Source of the DNA: Isoetes taiwanensis
Lineage: Eukaryota; Streptophyta; Lycopodiopsida; Isoetales; Isoetaceae
Assembly (NCBI GenBank): GCA_021234155.1
Contig: JAJEKV010000144.1
Span: 436,001-500,000, forward strand
Direction of reading: 5' to 3'
Length of the DNA stretch: 64,000 bases
Shown here: positions 1 to 14,305 of the stretch, in pieces
Position numbering within the stretch: the first letter of the stretch is position 1
Layout of the letters: the number at the start of each line of letters is the position of its first letter
Translations under genes and position numbers: made by a program
Notes under the pieces: generated by a model
Databases searched by the model: none
Told to the model about the DNA's origin: nothing
Seen by the model: the letters and a program-made list of their open reading frames with translations, nothing else

Positions 1-1883
1 CGATGCTTGTAGAGGCTGATTGGCCAGCAACTCATCGTGAGAATTAATTTTCCTAAGCCCTTCTTTTTAGGAAGAGGCCAAGTCATTTTCATACACATGG
101 ATGACTGGGCTTTTAAGATAATATGACACCAAAGGTTGAAACATTGCACTAAAAAAAGGAAAGAAAAACAAAATGAGTACTCGATCATGGTAAAAAATTG
201 GGCTCTAAAGGCAAAAACCTTAAGGCCCTATTGATTATAAGAAAACACAAAACATTTTTGCACCCTTAGAAAAAACAATCAATAATGACCAAGTAGTGGA
301 ATCATGGGGAATTATGCCTACAATATGCCCCAATACGCAAACCCACCCTCCCCTAGCAGTGCCTTAATGGGGGCAATCCAAAGAAATTCTTCGAGTTAAT
401 CATAAATATAAGACCCGAAGATTATTTTGGCTTACACTTCAAGGATTTAAAAGAAAAAATTCTTTTGTATGTGTCACAAATGTAAGGCTCTGAATTATTT
501 TGGCTTACCTTCACAGAAATTCTGAGCATTATTTTGAGGATGTACTGCCGAATTCAAATAGGTTAATCAAATGTGTTACGATGATGTGTCTAATAATTCC
601 CCACAATGTTCTGTGTCAACACTGTTGTGCAAGGTTCCAAAGCTATGGCCGTAATATATATATATGCATTATCTGCTACAACAATCTTAAGTGATTTTTC
701 CTAATGTGTCACCCAAGACTCCCAATCAATTTTTCGATGTTACGTGTCAACAACTTCATTTGTGCAAGGTTCCAAAGCTATGGCCGTAATATATATATGC
801 ATTATCTGCTACAACAATCTTAAGTGATTTTTCCTAATGTGTCACCCAAGACTCCCAATCAATTTTTCCTGATGTTCTCAACCTATTATTTGTTGAAAAT
901 TGATGCCAAATGAAATTACTATTAAAATAATATGAATGGATTAAAACTTTAATATCACTTTGCAACATTAGGCTAACCATCCCACTTGACTGCCGAAATG
1001 AAAAGAGGTTAATAGTTGATTGTTAGTGATACTTAAAGGTCATTAGGAAGCCACAAGTATATAATAAAGGTGACCTTGCGTTCAAAGTATAGGAGAAAAT
1101 AGGAAATGAGAAATAATCAAAACTTGCAAAGGAAACACGAGCCGAGAACTCCAATTGAAATAAGGAAGTGAACTTAGACGTGCATTTTTTGAGCGAGGCT
1201 ATATATCAGCTTGGGGCTTGCATTTTGCATATTCCCATCGTCCAAGGACATTAGGATCACCATTCTAGAATGGAATGAGAGCATGCATGCTTTGCATGCA
1301 TCGCGAGTAGCGCATGGATGCAGTTGGGAGTTATTATTTGGTGTTTACGCATCCCGTCTCATCGGCTTCCTCTTCTCTCTCAACGTGCCTCTTTCTCTTT
1401 GGACCTCCACCTTCTTTTGTTTGTTGCTGTTTACATTATATCTATATCTTCCCTAAGAATTCCATTTTATTCCATTTAATAGTATTAGTATTATCTGAAA
1501 TCCCTGAAATTTGGCAGCAACATCTATTTGACTTCTCCAATCGTGGGATTTAAGGCCGATTTCTGCCGCTAACGTTTATCCCAAAATACTAGGGATCCAC
1601 TAAAGTTTCGAAAACCGAAAAGAAGTGAGGATTTTAATCCGGTGATAGCTTTAAGCGAGCACTACTTATAACTTATCTGATAGCAGTATGTTATTTAGGA
1701 TCAAATGATATAGTGGATTTTCCTTCTTTTTAAGTGGTGGATTAAGTAATGCGACTACCCACCTATCCATTAGAAAATCTGCTGAGATGAATGAGAAGCC
1801 TAGTCGTAAAAGGCGGTTTGTTGGTTTCATGCAAGTCCCATTCTAAATTTCTACATCAATCATAAAGGCAATCTGCCGTCGGA
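1..1883. other. Intergenic, no gene recognised
   Basis: AT-rich sequence with only short open frames and no recognisable protein or RNA gene. The one clear structure is the tandem duplication at 627-868. Confidence 0.5.
627..868. repeat. Tandem duplication, two copies of about 107 bp
   Basis: Bases 627-735 recur almost unchanged at 762-868. Both copies start with GTGCAAGGTTCCAAAGC and end near ACTCCCAATCAATTTTTC, so the period is about 135 bp. The copies differ by only a few bases, which points to a recent local duplication. No coding function is apparent. Confidence 0.9.
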
Positions 1884-2815
1884 TCGCCATTTTGGGGAGA
1901 GCGAGGCTATGCTATCGTTATTTGAGCTCTTTCTCCATTATAAAGGCGTCTTCTCCACGGCCAGTTTTTGTCTGAGTTCCTCCTTCCCACCCTAAGTTGT
2001 TTACATTTCATGTTTTCATTTTGATTTATTGCTTCTATATATGTCAGCGTGGCTCTGGCATTGACCGACCCTACACGTATTTGAGAGGTTATGATGTTGC
2101 ATGTTAAGATATGATGTTACATGCCCGCTGGCTCGCTGGTAATGACCAGCACATTCTTGAAGTATTTGTCCATTTCGTGTGGCGCGTTAATATAGCCCTC
2201 TGTGTTTGAGAGGTTATGTGGTTTTAGGATGTTATATCATTGGCTCGCGTGACCCATTATTCTATTATTGAAGGATTGTGATTTGTTATGCCTCAGGTAA
2301 GGGGTTTTACGTAGAAGCCCGTGATGGCATATATTTTTTGAGTTATGTGTGCATCTTTTCGTTGTTTCTTTCGCGGAGCCATCTCATCAAGCGTAGAGGC
2401 TTCAGGGGTTTTTTTTTGAGTTGCTTCCCTCTATTCTATTTTGTCATCTGTGCATTTGGTTCATTTCTTTTACCTTGAGTTTTGGTGATCATGTGTTTGT
2501 TTTAACTCTTATGGCTCTCATGTTGGATTCGAGAGGAATGCGTCTTATTTACAACCTCGATCTTGTGCTTCTCGACTTTTTCGTGATGATCACCACTTTG
2601 ATGGCTTTTGGAGAAAACTTTTCATTTGGAGTCGAGCGAAAGGTTTATCATTAGGGTTTCATAAACGAGAAAGAGCGAGGAGTTTTCATCCGTTGATAAA
2701 CTTCATGCGTTATATCTGTTACCTTTCTTATTTTCGCCACCATCTTGAAGGGGCTGGGTTGTTCCTATGGTCCACTTTATTATTAGTGGGTAGTCGGACC
2801 CAATTAGAGTTCCAC
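1884..2815 (+). repeat. Dispersed repeat, copy 1 (second copy at 46205-47115)
   Basis: The segment opens with CGGATCGCCATTTTGGGG, has a TATA-like TTATAAAGGCGTCTTCTCC about 50 bp on, and ends around GTTCCTATGGTC. The same landmarks occur in the same order and spacing at 46205-47115. The 3' part (CATTAGGGTTT, a degenerate GAAAG..GCG block, ATCC, then GTTCCTATGGTC) resembles the 3' end of the LINEs in this window, so it may be a short non-autonomous relative. No protein is apparent. A perfect small hairpin, CTGGT-AATG-ACCAG, lies near 2136. Confidence 0.6.
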
Positions 2816-3638
2816 CCTGCCTTAGATATTTTTTGAAATGTTTGTACTTATTTCTTTGTGATGAAGACAAAATTGTTGTTTGCATTTGAATTGGTAGTAA
2901 TTGCTATTTGCATTTGAATTGGTGAATGGTTTGAAGTTTGAGAATCGTTTGGATTTGCACAGTCGCAAACATCTAAGATCGAAGTAAACATTGGTAGTTT
3001 CATTAGTTTGTTGATAGTACATAATGTAAACACCTGATACGTTTGAGATGAAAGGTTTACAAGTGCTATATAGCATATTTTATATGTGGAGCACATGGTA
3101 TAAAATGTAGCATGTGGCAATACTTGACTATAAAAGCATATGGGGGACAAATCAGAGATATTACCCTGATGTCAAAGTAAAACACAAATTTGAACAGTAA
3201 ATATTTCAGGAGGTCTTCTTACAAAGTTAAGTGGGGAGTTCCTCCCAGAATATCCGATTAAAGTTAGAAATATCCGATTTGCGAAAGTAGATGCGAGGAA
3301 ATTTTCATTAGAAATTTCATAAAAATAGTGTTAAATCTGGCAAATTAGAGGTATTTTTCTCAACAATCCGATAAGCATATATAAAGGGCGGCATTTTTGC
3401 TAGTTAGTGCAAAATCTAAATTCGAGGCCTGGTCTTCTATAGTAATGCAATTAAGACCATATTGGTTGTAATGCAATAAGGTGTAAAAGTTGTGAAAATA
3501 GTATTTTGCTGGGATAAATTTCGGAGGCGGCCCACTGCAAGGCGAAATTTTCAGCTCAGCGAAAATTGCGCCTTCCAAACCAAACAAGGAAATAAGCATT
3601 ACAGCGCGAGTCTCCAAAGAGGTACTTCATAGTTGTGA
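2816..3638. other. Upstream region of the PPR gene
   Basis: No gene is visible. The last few hundred bases precede the PPR start codon and presumably hold its promoter and 5' UTR. I cannot pick out a convincing TATA box. Confidence 0.4.
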
Positions 3639-5960
3639 ATGTTGCAATGTCTGCCGGATCATGTGCATGCTCCCTCTTGTCCAATTAAGTTTTCTCATTC
3701 CCCATGGCATGTGCCTCCCAAGAAAAAGCGTTTAGACTGTTCTGGCAACTCCATGGGTTCGTATTACTGGAACGATAGAAGGATGATCTTGTTGAAGGAG
3801 CAGAATTTGTATTCTGATGACAAGCAAGTGTCTCATCCGGCTGGCCCTTCCAACAAATTTCAAAATGAGAATGCAATTACAATTCGCGACAAAATGGAGG
3901 AGGACAAGGCAAGGGCAGAACTTCCCATTTTACTCGGGGCATTGAAGATATGTATAAGTTCAGGGAACCTGTATGCCGGGGTAAGGGTTCATGCTGCTGC
4001 AATCGGTACTGGGGATGAAACAAGAATTGTCGTGGTAAATACTCTGGTGCATATGTATGCTAAATGTGGGAGCATGGTGGATGCTTCTCGTGTATTCAAT
4101 AGGATCATGCATCGCAATATTGTCTCATGGAATTCTATGATATCTGGTTATGCTGAGACAGGAGAATGGGAATTGGCGTTCCGTTTATTTGATGGTATGC
4201 AAGATGAAGGTTTTATTCCAACTGCAAGAACTTATGTAGCTGTTTTAAAGGCATGTGCTAGTTGTGTAGCAATAGAGGAGGGCAAACAACTGGGAGCAGC
4301 ATTTGTCAAGGTAGTGTCATTGGAAAAGGTGATAACTATTCACTCTCAGCTTGCAAGAACGGGACATGAATTTGACATCTTTGTGGCGACGACTTTGGTG
4401 GATTTGTATGCTAAATGTGGTGCCATGGTTCATGCTCGGCTAGTTTTTGATAGGATGCCTTTTCGAAATGTGGTATCCTGGAGTGCTCTGATATTTGGGT
4501 ATGTAGAGGGTGGGGAGTGTGAGTTGGCTTTGCAATTATTTACGTGCATGCAAGATGAAGGCTGTTTACCTAATTCTCGAACTTATGTCGCTGCCTTAAA
4601 AGCATGTGCTCATTGTGCAGAGAAAGAAGAAGGCAAGCAATATGAAGGTAACATTGTGAAGACAGAATCTCTCAATAAGGGTATAAATATCCATTATCAA
4701 GTAGCAAAGAGTGGGTATGAGCGGGAGATGTTTGTTGCAAGCATTTTGATAGATATGTATGCTAAATGTGGAAGCATTGAACATGCTCGTCTTGTCTTCG
4801 ACAAAATGCCACACCATGATGTGGTATCTTGGAATGCCCTGATATTTGGTTGCACAGAGAGTGGAGAGTGTGATCTGGCTCTCCACTTATTTGCACGCAT
4901 GCAGGATGAAGGTTTCACTCCACAGGCTCTTACTTACGTTGCTGCACTGAAGGCTTGTGGCGGTTGTGCTGAGAAAGAGAATGAGAAAAAGGAGGGGGCA
5001 CATTATGATACGGAGAGTCTTGAAATGGGCATAGGTTTACACTCTCAACTTGCCAAGAGCAGGCATGAATTGGATGTTTTTGTGGCAAACACCCTGATGG
5101 ATATGTATGGTAAATGTGGGAGCATGGAACATGCACATGAGGTCTTTGACAAGATGCCATATCATGATGTGGTGTCATGGACTGCTATGATAAACGGGTA
5201 CACAGAAACTGGGGAGGGCAAGTTAGCATTATGCTTATTTGTATGCATGCAGGATAACGGTGTTATGCCAAATTCTTTGACTTATGTTTCTATACTAAAG
5301 GCTTGTGGCAGTTTGTCAGCCTTGGAAACTGGAAAGAAAATTCATGTCCAAATACGTGACGCTGGGCTTGAGAATGATGCACTGATAGGAATTTCTCTAA
5401 TTGGATTTTATGGTCATTGTGGGAGCATGCAGAATGCCCACAAAGTCTTTGATTCAATGCTCGGAAAAAATTTGTTTGCTTGGAACACACTGTTAGCAGC
5501 GTATGCACTCCAAGGAAATGCCAACTGTGTTTTCAATATGTTTGAGAGGATTCAGGATGAGTGCTTTCAACCAAATGGCCGGACTTTCCTCTCTATTCTC
5601 ACTGTATGCAGTCATGTTGGTCTTGTTAACAAGGGGAAGATGTTCTTCCAAGCCATGTGCGTGCACCATAAGATCACGCCTGATCTGAAACATTACTCTT
5701 GTATAGCTGACCTTCTTGGTCGGGCAAATCATTTGGACGAAGCAGTAGTAATGGTTCAAAATATGCCTTTCCAACCTAATCCAGCATCATGGAAAGCAGT
5801 ATTGAGTGCATCTCGGAAGTGGAAGAATATGGTGGTTGGGAGGCTTGCGTTTGATTCTATACTAGGATTAGATGATAAGGATGCTCCATCTTATGCCTTA
5901 ATGGCGAATATTTATGCACAACAGAAGAGCACAGTTGTTGAAGTTATGGATATGAATTGA
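3639..5960 (+). CDS. Pentatricopeptide repeat protein, PLS class, E-type end
   Basis: This is an intact intronless frame of 773 residues. From about residue 95 to 720 it is a run of PPR motifs with the usual signatures: LVHMYAKCGSM, NIVSWNSMISGY, YVAVLKACASC and later variants, in the P-L-S order of plant editing factors. Family knowledge says such proteins bind organellar RNA base by base and direct C-to-U (in ferns also U-to-C) editing. The first 90 residues have no repeats and are basic and Ser-rich in places, compatible with a mitochondrial or plastid transit peptide. The end (SWKAVLSASRKW, then YALMANIYAQQ) matches the start of an E domain and stops without a DYW deaminase, so a deaminase partner in trans or a late truncation is possible. 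Three inter-motif inserts of about 20 residues rich in Glu and Lys (KEEGKQ, EKENEKKEG) are unusual. The ATG at 3639 is the first in frame. Confidence 0.92.
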   Translation: MLQCLPDHVHAPSCPIKFSHSPWHVPPKKKRLDCSGNSMGSYYWNDRRMILLKEQNLYSDDKQVSHPAGPSNKFQNENAITIRDKMEEDKARAELPILLGALKICISSGNLYAGVRVHAAAIGTGDETRIVVVNTLVHMYAKCGSMVDASRVFNRIMHRNIVSWNSMISGYAETGEWELAFRLFDGMQDEGFIPTARTYVAVLKACASCVAIEEGKQLGAAFVKVVSLEKVITIHSQLARTGHEFDIFVATTLVDLYAKCGAMVHARLVFDRMPFRNVVSWSALIFGYVEGGECELALQLFTCMQDEGCLPNSRTYVAALKACAHCAEKEEGKQYEGNIVKTESLNKGINIHYQVAKSGYEREMFVASILIDMYAKCGSIEHARLVFDKMPHHDVVSWNALIFGCTESGECDLALHLFARMQDEGFTPQALTYVAALKACGGCAEKENEKKEGAHYDTESLEMGIGLHSQLAKSRHELDVFVANTLMDMYGKCGSMEHAHEVFDKMPYHDVVSWTAMINGYTETGEGKLALCLFVCMQDNGVMPNSLTYVSILKACGSLSALETGKKIHVQIRDAGLENDALIGISLIGFYGHCGSMQNAHKVFDSMLGKNLFAWNTLLAAYALQGNANCVFNMFERIQDECFQPNGRTFLSILTVCSHVGLVNKGKMFFQAMCVHHKITPDLKHYSCIADLLGRANHLDEAVVMVQNMPFQPNPASWKAVLSASRKWKNMVVGRLAFDSILGLDDKDAPSYALMANIYAQQKSTVVEVMDMN

Positions 5961-6929
5961 AAGGAGGTAGGATAGACTTCTTGATAGATTTCCTCAAAAT
6001 AGTATAACATTGTCATAATAGACATCTGAAAGTGGAGGTAATCTGCATGTTCCACAAAACAGTCTATCTTCGTACTATTTTATTCCTTTTGATGCTCATA
6101 AAACTGCAAATTTTGCAAGGAAGCATGGGGTGCGTTTCTGTGTGCACAGTCGAATCCTACCTACAGTGGACATAGCTGCGTATACACTCTGCGTATGAGA
6201 CAATTCCTTGAAATCTTGTACATATAAATCTCTATAGATCTGTATTTTGATTTGCCAATCTATATTACCCTGCCTAGTTGGGTATTATACTTGAATCATG
6301 TTGAACAGATCTCATCTTGGTCTGCGAAGCTGGTAAGAGGAGATGTAGTATGTATAAATCATCTACAAGAAGGAAGTGCTCAAGCTGGCCTGTAGACATC
6401 ATCATGTTGCACCTTTTTGGCATTGCCTGTTAGATCAGGTTTTGGTGTGGTAGTATTAGCGGATAAGCACAGTAGCAGGGTCATATGAGATCACTTGTAA
6501 AGTTGATCTTCTCATTATAAGCTTGTCATTGGTATCAAGAGCAGGTTGACCGTCATGACACAGCCGATACACAGTGGATGTATGCAAAGGGGTTTTATGT
6601 TTCCAAAGCAGATTTCAGATTTTTGGGGCATGATGAAGATGCAGCCTACATAGTAAGCAAACCGTGAGCAAACCACACAGCAAGCTAATAAAGATTGGAG
6701 AAGTGGAAGAGGAGAATGTGAAATAAAGTCGTTAATGGTGGATGATGATGTATGAAAGGCTAAAGCAATTATCACCTTGTTGAATACATATCACCTGCGA
6801 ACTGAGCAGCAGTGATATTTTGATCAACTAAGGTTAAGCTGCCTAGATAGAGGCTTCCATTTTATGGGTAGCACAAAAACAATACTCAGCAATGATCAGG
6901 ACATAGAAGATTTTAAAAATGAGGGGACT
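5961..6929. other. Intergenic, 3' flank of the PPR gene
   Basis: No coding homology is seen. Several AATAAA-like hexamers after 5960 could serve polyadenylation, but I cannot assign one. Confidence 0.4.
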
Positions 6930-7520
6930 ATCCTGTTAGCTGTTTGCAGGACAAACTGAAGGGAGCTTGAGAAGGAAGTAACGTCCAGTGTCTCCAAGCA
7001 AGAACCTCTTTTGCACTTTTTTAGTTTCGTCCTCATTCTTCTTTGATAAGCCTGCCCCCCAAATTGGACTACCATAAAGGATTACTGGTTCCATTTGAAC
7101 ACCATATAGCAATCGTCTCAACTTCCAGTGGTCAAAATTGTTGATTTTACATTGATGAACCATACTGCATAATGCCCGCATGCCATTGGAAGCCCTCTTT
7201 TGTGCTGCCACTTTCCATCTATAATTCTTGATATTTCAATACCAAGATATTTATGCTCACTTACTAAAGGTATTCAATAAAGAAAATTTAGTATTATGCT
7301 CCCCAAACACCATAATTTTTTACTTATCCACATTAATTGACAATCGTTTTTCAACATAGAAACCATCCAAGATATTTAAATGTTGTTGTAAACTGCTTGC
7401 TGATTTGGAGATTAGCACTATGTCATCTGCAAATAACAAAAGCTGAATAGTATACTTTCCAAGTCTAGCTCCAACTCCACCAAGTCTAGCCAATAGCTCT
7501 CAGCTCATCAATAAATGGCT
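6930..7520 (-). mobile_element. LINE reverse-transcriptase fragment
   Basis: Read on the minus strand, the segment encodes the core of a non-LTR reverse transcriptase. LLLFADDIVLIS carries the catalytic Asp pair near 7420-7440. It is followed by LQQHLNILDGF and, after stops, by the C-terminal palm/thumb stretch at 6936-7211 (EPVILYGSPIWG, KVQKRFLLG). The equivalent stretch of the LINE at 15056-18720 has the same layout (EPVLLYEVEVW, VQKAFLLRALG), so they are related but not close copies. The fragment is broken by stops and lacks an endonuclease, ORF1 and a 3' tail. It is a dead, truncated insertion. Confidence 0.85.
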
Positions 7521-8960
7521 TTGGGAAGGAGGCTAGGGGTACATGCGTCCTGTTTACACCAATTGTGTTTGCAATTTTTTATGCTCCAGTAAATAGGAAG
7601 AGAGTTCTATTAAGACATGTCCAATTCCTCTGGGATATTTAGGTCATTTAGTCTCAAAGCAAGCTCTTTTCTTTCAAGAAAAACCACAAACCTTTTATTT
7701 CCAGAGCCTTTTGCCTCCCTCTGCCATTACAAAGTAGCCAAATGATCTAATGTTGAGTTATTACTCCGAAAACCTATTGTCATGTTCCTTCGGCCCTAAG
7801 AGAATTTTTTATTCTCAACATAGATGCAAAAAAGTTCATTTCTTCATTATTGCTTCAGTTGTAGATATGAATTTTCTATTAATATACCAATCACACGGAA
7901 AATTGCCCTTCATAAGGCATTCATTTATAAATTAGTCGTGACATATGGGTTTATCTCCTCCCTTAAGCAGTGATTCAATAGAAAGCCCATTTGAATCGGT
8001 GGCTTTTGCCATTGTTCGTTTTATTGTACCATGGTGAATATTTCTTTAGACTCTCCTTCCGAACATCATTTGCTCCACTTCAAGAGTACATGACCCAAGA
8101 GCATGATGAAGTAAACTTTAGGACAAAATGAAGTTCGTTGGAGGATGGATATTGAAATTATAAAATTTAACAAGATGCTTAAAAAATTGTGTGATGCACA
8201 CTTCGGGTTGGCCAGTTTGGATGTTGTGCTAGCTTGATTCTAAGAGTGCATGGAGCTGAGATGCAATTCTTTTGAGAAATGATCAACTCCTCAAGTATTA
8301 ATTCAATTCAATTTGCTAGCTCGATGGACATGCTTAGGTTGATTCTAAGGGCGCATTGTGAAATCTTAATATTTTTGAAGTTCAAAGAGAGACTCACTTC
8401 GGACCATAGGAGAGCATCAATAGTCTCCTCGCCTATCAATGCTCATGAGCAGCACACTTCTCACCCAAAGAAGAAGACTTTATACAACTAAGCATTATGT
8501 ATGTACATCTAGTTTTGGCACCTATGTGCATTCCCCGCCCCAATTTGATAACCTTTTAGTGATGCCCTTCCCGACTTTTGTCTTTATTTATTTGTGGTTT
8601 TATTGGCAAAAATCTATGTTTTGATTCTCTCAATCGTACGAGCTACTAAACACGGATGATGTGCAATTTGTGGCTGCTTATGCATGTAATTGCTATAGTA
8701 TGTATGCATGTCTTTTCCTTCCGAACTGGGCCGTGAGGGCATGATCTTTCTGTTATAAGAAGGGAGATTCATTCTGATATTCCGATGCACAAGTGATCCA
8801 AATGCTATTTATGTTCAAAAAATGGTCATGGAAGCTTTGGCTATCATTTTGGTAGCTAGATGTCTCTAACCTCCACTGTAACAGTTTAGAATTTTTAAAA
8901 GTATTCTCAATCTAGTGATAAGCAACCGAAACATGAATTATTGATTCGACTTAGCAAAGT
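7521..8960. other. Intergenic, no gene recognised
   Basis: Short frames only. The part next to 7520 may continue the decayed LINE for a few dozen bases (a degenerate PLASFPKPFIDEL stretch resembles the RT motif QGCPLSPTLFGLYIDEL). Confidence 0.4.
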
Positions 8961-9330
8961 TGAGCTAGATGCGAAGGTTAAAAGGTATTAAGTGCAGGGC
9001 CATTCTAGGCGCCACTATGTTGCATGATCTAGGTGGCCAAACAAGATGTGCATGGGTCATTGACAGAGGCAGACAACAACATACACGGAGAATGCATCCG
9101 ATCTTTCCCACTTCAAAGTCCACTAAAAGAGCATCAAATTTTGGAATATTCCCCCTTCAAGCACGAAATTGAGATTGTCACGTATGAATAAATGGTCAAC
9201 TTTAACATTGCAAAAAAAACATTGCAAGATTCTTTGACTTGTGAGCCGTCGAAATGGAACAAGGCACGATTGGAGTAACAACAACTTTAGCTGTCCCACC
9301 CTCCAGTCTTCAAAGGCCGTGCATACATAT

Positions 9331-9371
9331 GACACGTGGACGGCTCACATTTTCTACGTCAGCGGATATAA
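9331..9371 (+). promoter_or_regulatory. Candidate core promoter of the enolase gene
   Basis: A G-box (CACGTG, 9333-9338, within GACACGTGGA) lies about 70 bp upstream of the enolase ATG. A TATA-like GATATAAG follows at 9365-9372. G-boxes bind bZIP and bHLH factors and are common in light- and ABA-responsive plant promoters. No transcription start can be proved from sequence, and the TATA-to-ATG distance of about 40 bp would leave a very short leader. Confidence 0.35.
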
Positions 9372-9408
9372 GCCGTTGGTTTCCCCTGTTCTTCACATTG
9401 TCACATTA

Positions 9409-11518
<2,110 letters not shown>

Positions 11519-12039
11519 CATGAGAGAACATCATCTCCATCAGAAGATTCTGATGTATCAATTTTTGGTATATAAATTGTTTCAAATATGGAAAATAATG
11601 TGTAGCTGAAGCAGCTACATGAAATAAAGAAGAGCTGAGTATATTTTTGCATATTCAAAGCTGTAAGATGGTGATGATTTTGTTTTCTGGTTTTGAAGGA
11701 TTCAGTTTTTATGTGTTGTAGAGTTTTAAACTGCCAAAGCAATGCAGAATTTCTGACATAGTAAATAAATGTCAATGACATAGTAAATGTCAATGTATCA
11801 ATCTAATGGAAGGTTCACGTGAGGTATTGAAAATAGTTTTGGGTGTTCTTAGTTCTAGGATTTCTCTAAGAATGACCGGATTTTCAAAAATTGAATCTGT
11901 CTTTTATCGTCCAAAGAAGGAAATTTCTATAATTCCACAACTATTTTTCAAAAATACCAGATTTTCACTTTCTTAGAAAGATCAAATAGAATTTTGAGAA
12001 ATGCTCGTATTTTTAGGGAAGGAGCATTTGGGGTTTCGT

Positions 12040-12078
12040 TGAGACGATAAAAATACCTACCTTCCTTCCTTGTGAATC
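12040..12078 (+). mobile_element. LINE 3' tail remnant with TTCC repeats
   Basis: GAGACGATAAAAATACC followed by TTCCTTCCTT matches the 3' terminus of the LINE at 29185-29815 (GTGGACGATAAAAATACC then TTCC repeats). Only the last 40 bases survive, consistent with an extreme 5' truncation. Confidence 0.6.
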
Positions 12079-12160
12079 CATACTTAAAATATTCACTTAA
12101 AGGACTAGGCAATGAAGCATCACAGCCAATTATCTTATATGGGTGTAATGTGGGGACAAG

Positions 12161-12214
12161 ATTGATAAGAAAGCCTAAGAAATATCGATTGATAAGAAAG
12201 CCTAAGAAATATCG
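12161..12214. repeat. 27-bp tandem duplication
   Basis: ATTGATAAGAAAGCCTAAGA plus AATATCG is present twice in a row (12161-12187, 12188-12214) with no difference. Confidence 0.9.
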
Positions 12215-13098
12215 AATCTTTGCAAAAACAACTTCGTGTCAAGTGTGGGACATAATTGAAAGGTCAAATAAAATGTTGAATCTATGCAAAAGCTATTTGG
12301 TGAAAGAAGAAGAGATTTTAACGTCACGCAACATAATATCCAACATAATATCCAACATAATAACATGGGATTTTTCCATGGGATTTTTCTATATTTTTAT
12401 AGACTTTTTTATATGATTTTGCAATGATTTAGTCATCATGTTCATCTACGTGTACTAAATAGTATTTCTAGAGTGCACTCTTTTTTAGCCATTAATTTAC
12501 GGAGGAGGCAAATGACTTTTTTGTTTGCATGGGATTTCCTTTGTACATTTTTTAATATGATTTAGCCATCATATTCAACTCTTCATGTCTGACTTTGAAC
12601 CCTTAACCTTAAAGGTTTATTTAATGACTGTGAACTGAGTCTGGTTCCCTTGATTCGAGTGGAACTACAGTTTATTCAACCTCTATCACCTGGACAAACT
12701 CCTGCATATTGTGAAATACGACAAACTCTCCATGAATGATTGATGTGTGAATTGAAAAAGAGATCAACAGTGGATCAAATGAATTAGAAATAAAGTATGG
12801 AATCAGAAGTGAAGTATATAACTGGTAGGTTAATAGGGATCCGGGCAATAGATTGTCGATAGGCTGGTGAGGATTCAGCAAGAAGATTACCGATCTTGCT
12901 TCAAATGTCTTTCAAATGGTTGATCAGTCGATCAATGCAGCAGTCTGAATACACTCAATCGGTTGTCAGATCAACCCAAATGCTATTTTATTTTCACGTT
13001 CGTCAAAAAGCTCTGTTGTCCACCACCCATATCGAAAAATCCCATCCTTTATTTTAGAGGGTGTGTTAGAATAAATGAAATATATGACTATTTAGGAC

Positions 13099-13122
13099 AC
13101 ATGTCACTTATTAGTGACATGT
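13099..13122. repeat. Perfect 10-bp inverted repeat with a 4-base loop
   Basis: ACATGTCACT, TATT, AGTGACATGT form a perfect hairpin. It is too short for a microRNA precursor and is not followed by a T-run. No function is assigned. Confidence 0.7.
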
Positions 13123-13869
13123 ATGTGTCAGTATGTGTCAGCGTAGAAGTGCACATGGGATCTCTAGAAATGTAGTCAGGTTACTTCAGTTTCACTTAAG
13201 TTTTGTCTCATTTGCCTTCTCTAACGTTTTTGCTTCTTATGCTGATCTCTTCTTTGAGTTCATCAATCCTGATACTATATTGTGTTGTAGTTTTATTTTG
13301 AAGTCTTTTAAGAAAGTTTTGGATTTATTCACTTATTCATTGCCATGGCCATACGAAGAGTTAAATCATGCTTTGATTCTACTTCTTGAATGCATGCATT
13401 TGCAGTTATTCTTTGCCAATATCTATTCTTCAAATTCCAATTATAAACAGATAACATGGAGATAACATGTAGATCACAAAGACACATGTATAGCAAAAAG
13501 CTTTCAATCTCATAGACTTAATCTAATTGTCCAAGTATTTCTTGCAGTTATTTTAAATGTATTTTGAAATTTGATATATGATATGTGATCTATTTGTTGT
13601 TTATAATTACGTATATAGTAAGTTCTTGAATTCTTATATTACAACCATGTTTAATTGCTTGACCATGTATAACTCAGCTTGATACTTCGCTGCTGAGATA
13701 GACATCTTGATAAAATTATATAGAGCCTAGCTGCCTATCAGGTACTGCGAAATTTAAAAGTTGTGTGATGACCCCTACACTTGGTGGCGTTGCATGTCTA
13801 TGTTCGTGGTGCACAGATGACTTTTGGAATTCTGATTGTGAGGTTCATAAATTATTCTCTCTCTTGCAG

Positions 13870-14305
13870 TCTACCATGTACCTCCTCTTCTGGTCTGGCT
13901 CTATGATGGGCGGCCTTGCTAGCACAATGCTACAAGGTAATGTCTTTTTTATTTGTCTCCGTGTGTTGTTTTGATTTTAATACATGTGTGTGAATAGGTG
14001 TCACATTTGGAACTGGTAATCCGATTGCCTACTACACGATTGACAGCATCATGAGACCTAGAGTAGTGCAACACAAGATTGTTAGTTCTTCAAAATGCAT
14101 CTGTTCAATCACCATCAGTTCACCCAACACTCACAATTGAGGCTGTTGATGCTGTGACAATCATATGAAGGCATTCCACGATGTAAGTTATTGACCTTGA
14201 AATTTCATGTTGGTTGTTTATTATTAGAGTATTAAAATAACCTGCAATTTGCAATTTATTGATGCGAAGGGTCTATATGGACATGCTTAGTGTGGTACCG
14301 TACAT
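13870..14305 (+). pseudogene. CHCHD2/MIX17-like mitochondrial protein relic
   Basis: Three exon pieces with GT/AG borders match plant CHCHD2-type proteins. Exon 13870-13936 encodes GSMMGGLASTMLQG. Exon 13998-14182 joins in phase and continues VTFGTGNPIAYYTIDS and MRPRVVQH, the counterpart of the family's FGTGSAVAHRAVDAxxGPR. After stops it ends CDNHMKAFHD, the start of the first CHCH helix. A piece around 14265-14305 reads VYMDMLS, the end of the CHCH fold. In the family, paired CX9C motifs allow import and oxidation in the mitochondrial intermembrane space. Here the N-terminal exon is missing, stop codons lie around 14139, and the second CX9C is not complete, so the copy is dead. Confidence 0.7.

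Larger units (their letters stand above)
11519..13869. other. Gene-free stretch with short repeats
   Basis: The enolase 3' flank is followed by AT-rich sequence. It contains a LINE 3' tail scrap (12040-12078), a 27-bp tandem duplication (12161-12214), a stretch near 12455-12510 resembling the repeat at 24640-24850 (TCTAGAGTGCAC), and a hairpin at 13099-13122. No gene is recognised until the CHCHD2-like exons. Confidence 0.5.
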
